Positions 1-6,305 of a stretch of DNA of 6,576 nt are shown one piece after another; the stretch's first letter is position 1; every line of letters starts with the position of its first letter. The DNA lies in the NCBI GenBank assembly GCA_937893785.1, contig CALCSP010000204.1, positions 1 to 6,576 on the forward strand. The letters run 5' to 3'. The notes below the pieces were generated by a model. The model was not told the DNA's origin. It made no database searches and was given only the letters and a program-made list of their open reading frames with translations. The translations under genes were made by a program, and so were the position numbers. The stretch comes from an uncultured Verrucomicrobiales bacterium. GTDB lineage: Bacteria > Verrucomicrobiota > Verrucomicrobiia > Verrucomicrobiales > DEV007.

Positions 1-333
1 GGGAAGCGAGCTATATGCGCAGGTCCCGGGAACCCGGTGGTCGTTGTCGATGAAACCGCGAACCTTGTCTCAGCGGCAGAGAGCGTGATAGAGGGTGCTG
101 CTTTTGATAACAACCTGCTCTGTATCGGGGAAAAGGCCGTCTTCGTGGTGGAGTCGGTCTATGGGGAATTCATGAAATCCCTCGAGGAGGCAGGTGCCGG
201 AAGGTTGACCAGTCGGCAATTGGATAAGTTGACGGGTGTCGCATTTACGGAAAAGGATGATGGAGGTGGATGCTCCCATGCGGTGGTGAACCGTGACTTT
301 GTGGGGGCGAATCGCTGCGACTTAGCAATGTAG
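1..333 (+). pseudogene. CoA-acylating aldehyde dehydrogenase (PduP/EutE type), 5' end off window and C-terminus truncated
   Basis: The frame is open from base 1 (GKRAICAGPGNP...) and ends at TAG 331-333, so the N-terminal half lies outside the window. The family oxidises propionaldehyde, acetaldehyde or lactaldehyde to the acyl-CoA with NAD+, usually inside bacterial microcompartments. Visible family marks are AGPGNP followed by VVVDETANL, then FDNNLLCIGEKAVFVV, in which the cysteine is the catalytic nucleophile, and later HAVVNRDFVGAN. In complete homologues the VNRDFVG segment is followed by roughly 150 more residues, including a GETDE-HPF-like segment and a glycine-rich C-terminal region. 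Here only RCDLAM follows before the stop. The family normally reads something like VGKDAAVLAE, and a one-base shift after AAT 310-312 gives A-A-T in place of R-C-D. This suggests small indels or a deletion boundary near 310-335. I infer a broken gene; a sequencing or assembly error is the alternative. Family assignment is firm, pseudogene status is moderate. Confidence 0.8.
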
Positions 334-388
334 ATTGATGGAACCTTTCGATTAAAGGAGGCGATGGTAGTGTTGTTTTTGCAGGATG

Positions 389-529
389 TTACTTCAACAG
401 CTTGATACTGGCTTTACGAATCAGCACGTGGGAGCCACATCTGCTCAGATTTTGGAAACCGATGTGGCCACTGCGAGGGCGGTCACGAAGACGGGAAGCC
501 CCTTGCGCGGTTATGCGATGCGAAAGGAG
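389..529 (-). pseudogene. C-terminal remnant of a DUF1080-family protein
   Basis: On the minus strand the frame ending at TAA (389-391) is open only back to a stop at 530-532, about 46 codons, with no start codon of its own. Its last residues read DRPRSGHIGFQNLSR followed by CGSHVLIRKASIKLLK. DUF1080 (3-keto-disaccharide hydrolase-like, concanavalin-like fold) proteins commonly end in this way: G-x-IG-Q, then a short loop, then a V-x-IRN-x-x-I-x-x-L strand. The neighbouring 572-2635 gene ends in a related but different segment (GAIGLELCNGPKHTIIDVRTLSLRRL), so this is not simply its tail. Upstream codons in a second frame stay open through 571, which would fit a frameshift near 484-490. I infer the 3' scar of a lost or frameshifted secreted glycan-acting gene. 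A plus-strand ORF of 59 codons overlaps it but resembles nothing I know. Confidence 0.45.
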
Positions 530-571
530 TTAATTCTATCAGTGTTGCTACTACAGGGGAAGTGAGACCGG

Positions 572-2635
572 TTACCTAGGCAACCTTCGTAGGGAGAGCG
601 TTCGGACATCAATGATTGTATGCTTTGGGCCGTTGCATAACTCGAGTCCTATTGCTCCTTTTAAAGGACCAGCATCATGGTGAACGTCGATGGTTTTTAC
701 ACCGTTTAGCCATGCCTGAATATGGTGTCCTCGGGCAATCACGTAGTAATGATTCCAGTCTTCATGTTTAACCAGTCGATGGGCATCCTTATCCCTGAAT
801 TTTTGTATCATGCCCGCCCCTCCTTCTTCCCAGAGGCTTCCCCAGTGGCTAGGGCCCATGTCAATCTGGTAACCGGGGACGTTGTTTGCACTTATGGGGT
901 TTAAGCGGATTCCAACACCAGAATTGGCACCAGTGCCACTCATCTTCATCACTGCGTGAAGTTCAAAATCAGTGAATTCATCCTTTGTCCAGGCAAAGTG
1001 ATGGTCACCACCGGTTGATTCGCCGTGTAAACTCTTTCCCCGTCTCTGCCAGTATTCCGGTTCAAGTTCCCATTGAATATCTTTAGCGAGAAGATCCTGC
1101 CAGCCAGCACCCACTGGCATGTCATCTTTCAATTTTCCGTGATCAGGCAGGGTGATTTTCAGGTTGTTGAAGAGCTCGTTAATGACAGTGAGAGTTTCAT
1201 TCACCAGTGCCGTTCCGCCTTCAGGGCCAACGGCACAACTTTCCGGAATAGCTCCGTAACCCCGTCCTTTTACCGCTTCTTCTGTAGGAAGGTAGTGCGC
1301 AGGGCCGGTCAACTGGACGACGCAGGTCATGTGGGCATCACTGCGGGCTAGTATTCGTAATCCAAATTCGGTATAAAGCTCAAATTGATTTGTGCAGATG
1401 GCTACATCGCCAATCCGTAAGACATGGATTTCCGAGTCATAAGCGTGGTTGTCTCGTTTCGACATGGCCTCCTGTCTCTCGAGCAACTGCGTGCGCCAAG
1501 AGATTGGGCGGGCTAGTGCATGCGCCCTTTCAGGTTCAGATGCAAGTTCCTCAGCAAGGCTGTTGCGCCAGTTTCGAATGTCCTGAAGTTCTTTTGCAGT
1601 GAGTTTCCATCCGGGAAGGGGAAGTGTTTTCATGACGTGCGAATGTTGGATGGTATGATGTCGTTCATTCTGGACCAGCTTGTAGGTATCCATGACAGAG
1701 CCGGCAATCCGGCGTCCGAATTCTTCAAGCCATGAATCAATGCCACGAAGTTTGCGCATGCGTTCTTCTGCCTCGACATGCACGCGCCGCCATGGTCCCT
1801 GGTCTCCTGAGGCTCCACACCAAGCAAGTGTCACAAACTTTTTTCCAAACTCTTGCTTTAGTCGTTCTCGTACGGGGTGCCAGAAGTCAGCACTGATTTT
1901 TTTGGAGCCAAAATATTCCTGTGAAGGTGACCATACATTGACGGCAGCGGCTAGCGGTTTGCCGGCATCATTAAAAAAGAAAATGATAGGGATTCCTTGG
2001 TATTCCGGGCCTTCAGGTCCCTTGAATTCAGGTCGGTTAATAGCTGAATATACTTGGGCAGATCCGTCCAGATATGTTGTGCGACGGTTATAGGCAACGA
2101 TTGCGCTGCCAAGCCCCCAGGCAACACTGGCGGTCTGGAGATTTTGCTGTGCACTTACAATGCCCATGGTGACCTGCTCAACAAAGTAGTCAATATACTC
2201 GGCAACAGACATGGCATGTTCTGGGATGATAAAGTTGTTACGCATGACTACCGGGGCTTGGTGAGTATGTGTAGTGCTGATAAAAATCTTATTGGTGTTC
2301 CATTTCGGATATCGCTGGCTAATTTTTTTACGCACTGCGATGATCATCTCCATTGGTAAATGGACCAAGTCGGCACTGACCATTACGGAACGTTCAATGA
2401 CTTTCTGGTGTTCTCTGGACTCTACTATAATGATGCTTGCCACTATCGGTGACTGGATTCCATCTGAGATGCGCAGCGCGAATGAACCCTCTAGGGCGAC
2501 TGGGCGATTAGGAGTTATGCTGACCTCTGAAGTACCCACATAAACCTTTTTGGTGGCTGCCATTCCCGTTATGGTTGGCAAAAAAAATGTGATCCCAAGG
2601 CCAATCGCGAAATTTAGAAGTGATGATTTGAGCAT
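572..2635 (-). CDS. Secreted neutral ceramidase-like hydrolase fused to a C-terminal DUF1080 domain
   Basis: The 687-residue protein starts with a signal peptide (hydrophobic stretch about 8-24, likely cut near GMA-A). Residues ~30-490 match the neutral/alkaline non-lysosomal ceramidase N-terminal family: VGTSEVSITPNRPVALEG at 33-50, the metal-site-like THTHQAP at 122-128, a PSQE-x6-ISADFW segment at 237-252, CGASGDQGP at 273-281, and YLPTEEAVKGRGYGAIPESC plus VGPEGG around 448-474. Known members are zinc amidases that split ceramide; many bacterial relatives have unknown substrates. Residues ~510-687 form a DUF1080 domain: DFELHAVMKM, NSGVGIR, PGYQIDM, a tryptophan-rich WGSLWEEGG, WNHYYVIARG, WLNGVKTIDV and GAIGLEL. 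DUF1080 proteins act on or bind glycans. The fusion suggests an exported enzyme handling a sugar-linked amide or lipid, which is inference. The ATG at 2635 was chosen because it directly precedes the signal peptide; no strong ribosome site is seen. The gene lies 6 bp after the 2642-2902 ORF, so the two are probably co-transcribed. Confidence 0.85.
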   Translation of the reverse strand: MLKSSLLNFAIGLGITFFLPTITGMAATKKVYVGTSEVSITPNRPVALEGSFALRISDGIQSPIVASIIIVESREHQKVIERSVMVSADLVHLPMEMIIAVRKKISQRYPKWNTNKIFISTTHTHQAPVVMRNNFIIPEHAMSVAEYIDYFVEQVTMGIVSAQQNLQTASVAWGLGSAIVAYNRRTTYLDGSAQVYSAINRPEFKGPEGPEYQGIPIIFFFNDAGKPLAAAVNVWSPSQEYFGSKKISADFWHPVRERLKQEFGKKFVTLAWCGASGDQGPWRRVHVEAEERMRKLRGIDSWLEEFGRRIAGSVMDTYKLVQNERHHTIQHSHVMKTLPLPGWKLTAKELQDIRNWRNSLAEELASEPERAHALARPISWRTQLLERQEAMSKRDNHAYDSEIHVLRIGDVAICTNQFELYTEFGLRILARSDAHMTCVVQLTGPAHYLPTEEAVKGRGYGAIPESCAVGPEGGTALVNETLTVINELFNNLKITLPDHGKLKDDMPVGAGWQDLLAKDIQWELEPEYWQRRGKSLHGESTGGDHHFAWTKDEFTDFELHAVMKMSGTGANSGVGIRLNPISANNVPGYQIDMGPSHWGSLWEEGGAGMIQKFRDKDAHRLVKHEDWNHYYVIARGHHIQAWLNGVKTIDVHHDAGPLKGAIGLELCNGPKHTIIDVRTLSLRRLPR

Positions 2636-2641
2636 GTGAAT

Positions 2642-2902
2642 TTACCGGGAAAGATGCTGATTGATGTTATGTTTTTCGTGGTCTTCACCCTCTGTGTCTC
2701 CATGGCTCAACTTGTGTTGAAGCGCGGTGCCGTCCATTGCCACAGCAAGGTTGCACGTTATCGGGATTTCCTCTTCCCAGATGGCTGAAAAGGAAATTTT
2801 CTGGTCGCCAGATGGAGTTGTATCAGTAGGCTTCGCCACTACCTGTTTGCCTGTTGCTATGGTGGCGCACAGAAGGACAGTTCTCACTGAAAACGTCATC
2901 AT
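2642..2902 (-). CDS. Short secreted protein of unknown function, possibly a truncated gene
   Basis: I do not recognise this gene with confidence. The frame is open from ATG 2974, but the ATG pair at 2902/2899 gives a typical export signal (MMTFSVRTVLLCATIATG, then KQVVAKP), so I prefer 2902, for an 86-residue product. The mature part contains KISFSAIWEEEIPITCNLAV, then AMDGTALQHKLSHGDTEGED, and ends EKHNINQHLSR. The W-E-E-x-x-P-I-T-x-N-L-A-V-A-x-DGT pattern recalls the beginning of secreted BNR-repeat sialidase-like proteins, in which a DGT segment precedes the first repeat. If so, nearly the whole catalytic domain is missing and this is an N-terminal stump. The stop lies 6 bp upstream of the ceramidase-like start, as expected for an operon or for a deletion that fused upstream sequence to the next gene. 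A genuine small secreted protein remains possible. Confidence 0.4.
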   Translation of the reverse strand: MMTFSVRTVLLCATIATGKQVVAKPTDTTPSGDQKISFSAIWEEEIPITCNLAVAMDGTALQHKLSHGDTEGEDHEKHNINQHLSR

Positions 2903-3071
2903 TATTTCTATTGGATTGAGATATCTCGTGCTTGATTTAAATAGCATGATGATCGCGGAATCTTCGGCAATCAAGGACTCCTTGTTCCACGAGCTTCATG
3001 GGAGTATGATCACGATTTTAAGGATCTATTTTAGGCAACTAAATTCATAATACGAAGGTATATCCAAGTAC

Positions 3072-3980
3072 ATGTCCATCCTAGTTATAGGTTCACTGAT
3101 TATCGACAACACGCTGTATGTCCCCACTCTCCCGTCGCGTGGTGAGACGGCTATAGCGACTTCAGCTCTGAAGTCCTTTGGAGGAAAGGGGGCCAATCAG
3201 GCGATGGCGGCACGTTCAGCCGGTGGTGATGTAAACCTACTCTGTTGCGTGGGGAATGACTCCGCCGGTAAAGATTACCGGGAATATCTCTCGGCTCATG
3301 GATTTGATTCCTCATTAATACTTACCGATGACCAACTCCATACGGGTTCTGCCTTTCTTGGCGTTGAGCAGTCAGGAGAGAACTCGATTATTATCAATCC
3401 CGGAAGTAATCATGCACTGCGTCCAGATCACCTTGAGCAGCACGTCGGTCTTTTTGAGAAGGCGGACATTCTGCTGCTGCAACTTGAACTGCCACTTGAT
3501 ACCATAAAGCATGCCTGTTTGATGGCGCGTGAGAATAATGTTTCTGTTCTTTTCAACCCCTCTCCGTGGAATGAGTCTTTTAATACTGTTGATTTTCCCT
3601 GTGATATACTGGTATTGAACGAGCATGAGGCGGCTTGCTTTTTCGGCGAAAAACCATTCCGACTGACCCGTGAACTTCTACATGAACATCAGCTAGAGAC
3701 GGTCATTGTTACCCAAGGTAAAGATCCCTCTCTGTGGCTTACCGGTTCACAGGATGTTCAGCAATTGAAGCCTCCGGTTGTTCGTGCAGTGGACACGGTC
3801 GGGGCAGGGGATGCCTTCACAGGAGCGTTGGCCGTGGCACTTGATGAAGGGCAAAGCCTTTTCAGTGCTATTTGTTTTGCCAACGCTGCAGGTGCTCTTT
3901 CAGTCACTCGTGAAGGAGCGCAGGGTGCGGTTGCCAGTCGAGAGGAAATTAAAGATCTAATGTCCTCTCAAAGAAACTAA
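3072..3980 (+). CDS. rbsK: Ribokinase (PfkB family carbohydrate kinase)
   Basis: The 302-residue product is close to the usual ribokinase length (E. coli RbsK about 309). Ribokinase phosphorylates D-ribose to ribose-5-phosphate with ATP in the cytoplasm. Both PfkB signatures are present: GGKGANQAMAA at 37-47 (sugar-binding glycines, lysine and asparagine) and DTVGAGDAFTGALA at 241-254, with the catalytic base Asp247 in GAGD. LLQLELPL (Glu139), FNPSPWNE (161-168) and LNEHEA (182-187) match the RbsK core. The C-terminal stretch AAGALSVTREGAQGAVASRE aligns well with the RbsK C-terminus. The N-terminal sugar-contact motif reads GSLIID where E. coli has GSINAD, so the ribose-contacting Asn is Ile while the Asp is kept. 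A related pentose or nucleoside-derived sugar as substrate cannot be excluded. The ATG at 3072 is preceded by GAAGG at 3054-3058, a rather distant ribosome site. The gene stands alone on the plus strand, divergent from the ceramidase-like pair and convergent with the esterase. Confidence 0.92.
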   Translation: MSILVIGSLIIDNTLYVPTLPSRGETAIATSALKSFGGKGANQAMAARSAGGDVNLLCCVGNDSAGKDYREYLSAHGFDSSLILTDDQLHTGSAFLGVEQSGENSIIINPGSNHALRPDHLEQHVGLFEKADILLLQLELPLDTIKHACLMARENNVSVLFNPSPWNESFNTVDFPCDILVLNEHEAACFFGEKPFRLTRELLHEHQLETVIVTQGKDPSLWLTGSQDVQQLKPPVVRAVDTVGAGDAFTGALAVALDEGQSLFSAICFANAAGALSVTREGAQGAVASREEIKDLMSSQRN

Positions 3981-4031
3981 GGTGTCCTATCAGGCCTTTG
4001 ATTTAAGAGCACGCCGGGCGTAGGGCAATGC

Positions 4032-5105
4032 TCAGGGCTTTTCAAAAATCTGCAGGATCAGTGCATCATCGCGGATGTTTTCGATAGTGAGCGGGAAAGA
4101 TGTATTGCGATCAATGTTGATGCCCGGGGAATTAAAATCAAAAGTGCCCGAGCTGGTTTTGCGCAGTTCAAAACGCCCTTCAGGAAGGTTGCTTACTGTG
4201 ATGGTCAGTTCACCGGTTTCCGGTTGGTAGGCATTGATAATCAATTCTGCAGGAGTGCCGCAGCCTATTAATCCGTTGCTGTCATAACGGGAAACAAAGT
4301 CCCAGATAACCTGAGTAGAGAAAGAGGGCCATTCGTGCTCTCCTCTCTCGATCCTATAGTGCTCGACTGTATGGCAAACATTTTCTTGTTCCCAAAGGTA
4401 ACGAGTTACGCCCCTGCCAACATTACTGGTAAGCGGGGGATCCTGTATGCCGTTAATTGTTACCCAGTGATTATTTAACTGGTCGATTGAGACCGAATAC
4501 TGGTTGCCGTTGTATGGGTTGTAGAAGTCGTTTGTTCCATGGATTGAGAGAATTCCCGTGCGGATGGTGGTGGCACAGTCCCGGCGCGTCCATTGCCACA
4601 TGCTGGCTGCCACACTTGCCACTGCGGCAAAGCGGTCTCCAAGCAGGCAGGCGTAGTCCCACATGAGATTGCCTCCCAGTGAGAATCCGCAGGCATACAC
4701 GCGGTTGCGGTCAGCTCCGTAATTACTGACCAGTGCATCGATCATAGCCCGAGCAAATCCAATCTCGTCCGTGCCGTTATCATAGGGGCCTTCGGAGTTC
4801 CAGTGTGTTGCGCCCTCATATATCAAACCTTTTGGGTATACAACAATGAACCGGTTGCTATTGGCTAAAGGACGAAAGTCCGCGAGCCTCATCATTTCCT
4901 CTGCAGACATGTCTCCTCCATGGAAGCAGAAGAGAATCGGAATGGATTGAGTTGCATTAAGATCAGCGGGAAGATAGACAAGGTATTCTCTGGTGGTATC
5001 CTCAACAAGCACAGTCTGAGTTAGTGTTCTCTGGGCGAGTATTTGGCACGGAAAGAGAAGCAATACAGCCAGTGAGAGTGAAAGGGGGCTGCGTTTATTA
5101 AACAT
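4032..5105 (-). CDS. Secreted serine esterase, LpqC / PHB-depolymerase / feruloyl-esterase-like, with a C-terminal beta domain
   Basis: An alpha/beta-hydrolase of 357 residues from ATG 5105; an in-frame TTG at 5114 would add three. AAAGG sits almost against the ATG, so the start is slightly uncertain. A signal peptide occupies about 1-24 (SLSLAVLLLFP, cut near ILA-Q). In ATG numbering the catalytic parts are LFCFHGGD (58-65, oxyanion region), ACGFSLGG with nucleophile Ser142, HGTNDFYNPYNG with acid Asp193, and RGEHEWP with His257. This order and the G-x-HxWP ending are typical of LpqC, polyhydroxybutyrate depolymerases and CE1 feruloyl esterases, which hydrolyse polymer or plant-wall phenolic esters. 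Tryptophans at SMWQW (168-172) could line the substrate cleft. Residues ~285-357 form an extra domain predicted to be beta-rich (ELTITVSNL, EGRFELRKT, ILQIFEKP) that I cannot name; it may bind substrate or anchor the protein. The exact substrate is not readable from sequence. Confidence 0.87.
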   Translation of the reverse strand: MFNKRSPLSLSLAVLLLFPCQILAQRTLTQTVLVEDTTREYLVYLPADLNATQSIPILFCFHGGDMSAEEMMRLADFRPLANSNRFIVVYPKGLIYEGATHWNSEGPYDNGTDEIGFARAMIDALVSNYGADRNRVYACGFSLGGNLMWDYACLLGDRFAAVASVAASMWQWTRRDCATTIRTGILSIHGTNDFYNPYNGNQYSVSIDQLNNHWVTINGIQDPPLTSNVGRGVTRYLWEQENVCHTVEHYRIERGEHEWPSFSTQVIWDFVSRYDSNGLIGCGTPAELIINAYQPETGELTITVSNLPEGRFELRKTSSGTFDFNSPGINIDRNTSFPLTIENIRDDALILQIFEKP

Positions 5106-5129
5106 GCCTTTCAATGGAGGATCCTAAGT

Positions 5130-5210
5130 CAGCTAGAATCAAAAATGTCTTGGAGCACATAGCAGCATATCCGGAGCTTAGCTTTTGCCTCTTGCTCAAG
5201 ATTCTAGCTG
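5130..5210. repeat. 11-bp perfect inverted repeat in the esterase leader
   Basis: CAGCTAGAATC at 5130-5140 is matched exactly by its reverse complement GATTCTAGCTG at 5200-5210, with 59 bases between. Inside it, TTGGAGCA (5150-5157) can pair with TGCTCAA (5193-5199) around one bulged G, so a long interrupted stem is possible. The element sits between the DUF3500 stop and the esterase start. On the minus strand it would lie in the esterase 5' leader or in the DUF3500-esterase intercistronic RNA. No T-run directly follows either arm, so it is not a standard Rho-independent terminator. A regulatory RNA fold, an RNA-processing site or a small mobile-repeat remnant are all possible. Confidence 0.5.
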
Positions 5211-5240
5211 GATGTGACAGGTCCTTTTTTTCAACAATTG

Positions 5241-6305
5241 TTATTTTTTCTTCCCAAGCCCCGCTCCATATTCGTTGGTTGGGTCGCGATACATGGAATG
5301 CAAGTGGTTATGCGGATCACCGCCAAGATCCTGTCCGGCATACTCAATGATCAAGCTAGGTCCCTGCAGTCGATAGGAAAAGTCGCCGCCTTTCTTGGTA
5401 GGACCTCCCCAAGAGAAACTCATCTGGTCGATCTGTCCGGTTAATTCTTTTAGGCGAGCTGTTGAAAATGGCTTGGGCATGTCCCCGGTGTAGGCTTCAA
5501 TCAATGTGACCAAATTCTGGCGTTGCTCTTTGTTGAGTTGTTTGCAAGCGAGTCCGGTTTTTTTGGGTATGAAGCCATCCCTTCCGGCCGCGGCAATCAG
5601 GTTTGTTCTCCTAGTGCTGACGATGGCTTGTTTTTTTTGCTCGTCGTTGAGGCTGAGCACGAAGTTTAGTGCGCGCGGGGCTTCATCAGCCATTGGAACA
5701 ATGGTCTTCTGGTTAAGCTCGAATGCACGCGGTTGCGTGCCGATAAAAGTCGGGGACATGGACATTTTGCCACCATGAAATGCAAGGTTGATAGCAATGT
5801 GATGGCCGTCGAACTGGAGCCCCCAGGATTTACTGGGTGAAGGTTGCCCGAAAATAGCAAGCCAATAGTCTTCAGCACCGAAACCGGGCCGACGCTTGCC
5901 ATTGCGCAGCAGTCGGTCATCCGCAAGAGGGATGTTGATGGCTTTTCCGTATCCCTGAGGGCTAAGTACTGTTGCAAGCAGATCACACGCTTTTTTAATC
6001 TGTTTTTCGTTTAGGTCACCAAGTCGCACGCCTCCCTGCGGGCCACGTGGAGGAACATTTGTCCATTTTGACTTCTCGGGGCTGTCGAATGGCAGTGCAG
6101 CTTGGCCACGAAGCTCCTTGTCGAGTGAGTCAAGGAATGCCTGGGCACTTTCGGCCATTGATTCAGGCGTGCTTTTGTCTTTGTGATTCGGAGTGTAAAT
6201 AGAAAGAATTTTACTTGGTAGTGAAGGATATTTTCCAACCGGTGCCGCAGGTAGCATTGCAGTTAGAATAAAAAGGTTGAAGGCAGTGAAAGCTGTTAGT
6301 TTCAT
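5241..6305 (-). CDS. Secreted DUF3500 family protein
   Basis: From ATG 6305 the product has 354 residues; an in-frame ATG at 6326 would add seven (MHQIPSI). I prefer 6305 because it begins directly with a standard signal peptide (MKLTAFTAFNLFILTAMLPA, cut near APA-A or just after). Neither start has a clear ribosome site. The mature protein fits DUF3500 throughout: AQAFLDSLDKE and a PFDSPEKSKWTNVPPR segment (~54-87), GVRLGDLNEKQ (92-102), LLATVLSPQGYGKA (109-122), DYWLAIFGQPS (146-156), WGLQFDGHHIAINL (161-174), MSPTFIGTQP (183-192), SLNDEQKKQAI (218-228), FSWGGP (297-302), YRLQGPSLIIEY (311-322) and HNHLHSMYRDP (332-342). The family is common in PVC and Bacteroidota genomes and has no established activity that I can state. 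The conserved GHH and HxHxH segments look like a possible metal or catalytic site, which is inference. It lies upstream of the esterase in the same direction with a 135-bp gap, so co-transcription is possible but not shown. Confidence 0.9.
   Translation of the reverse strand: MKLTAFTAFNLFILTAMLPAAPVGKYPSLPSKILSIYTPNHKDKSTPESMAESAQAFLDSLDKELRGQAALPFDSPEKSKWTNVPPRGPQGGVRLGDLNEKQIKKACDLLATVLSPQGYGKAINIPLADDRLLRNGKRRPGFGAEDYWLAIFGQPSPSKSWGLQFDGHHIAINLAFHGGKMSMSPTFIGTQPRAFELNQKTIVPMADEAPRALNFVLSLNDEQKKQAIVSTRRTNLIAAAGRDGFIPKKTGLACKQLNKEQRQNLVTLIEAYTGDMPKPFSTARLKELTGQIDQMSFSWGGPTKKGGDFSYRLQGPSLIIEYAGQDLGGDPHNHLHSMYRDPTNEYGAGLGKKK

Noticed and set aside
354..405. Strong Shine-Dalgarno-like AAAGGAGG (354-361) before ATG 364 / GTG 370
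   Set aside because: The frame it would serve ends after 11-13 codons at TGA 403-405. It may be a leftover codon run of the decayed dehydrogenase or chance; no gene is supported.
386..565. Plus-strand ORF of 59 codons (starts MLLQQLDTGFTNQ)
   Set aside because: It has no convincing ribosome site and resembles nothing known. The opposite strand of the same bases carries a recognisable DUF1080-like ending, so I treat this ORF as a shadow.
3981..4031. ACGCCGGGCGT inverted repeat between the convergent ribokinase and esterase genes, considered as a bidirectional terminator
   Set aside because: The arms are only five bases around a single central base and no T-run follows on either strand.
4457..4738. 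Overlapping ORFs of 63-87 codons inside the esterase gene on both strands
   Set aside because: They lie wholly inside a gene with an intact catalytic triad and have Cys/Pro/His-rich shadow composition.
5233..5242. Palindrome AACAATTGTT next to T-runs, considered as a terminator
   Set aside because: It is all A/T except one C and one G, leaves no loop when folded, and overlaps the DUF3500 stop codon; too weak for an intrinsic terminator.
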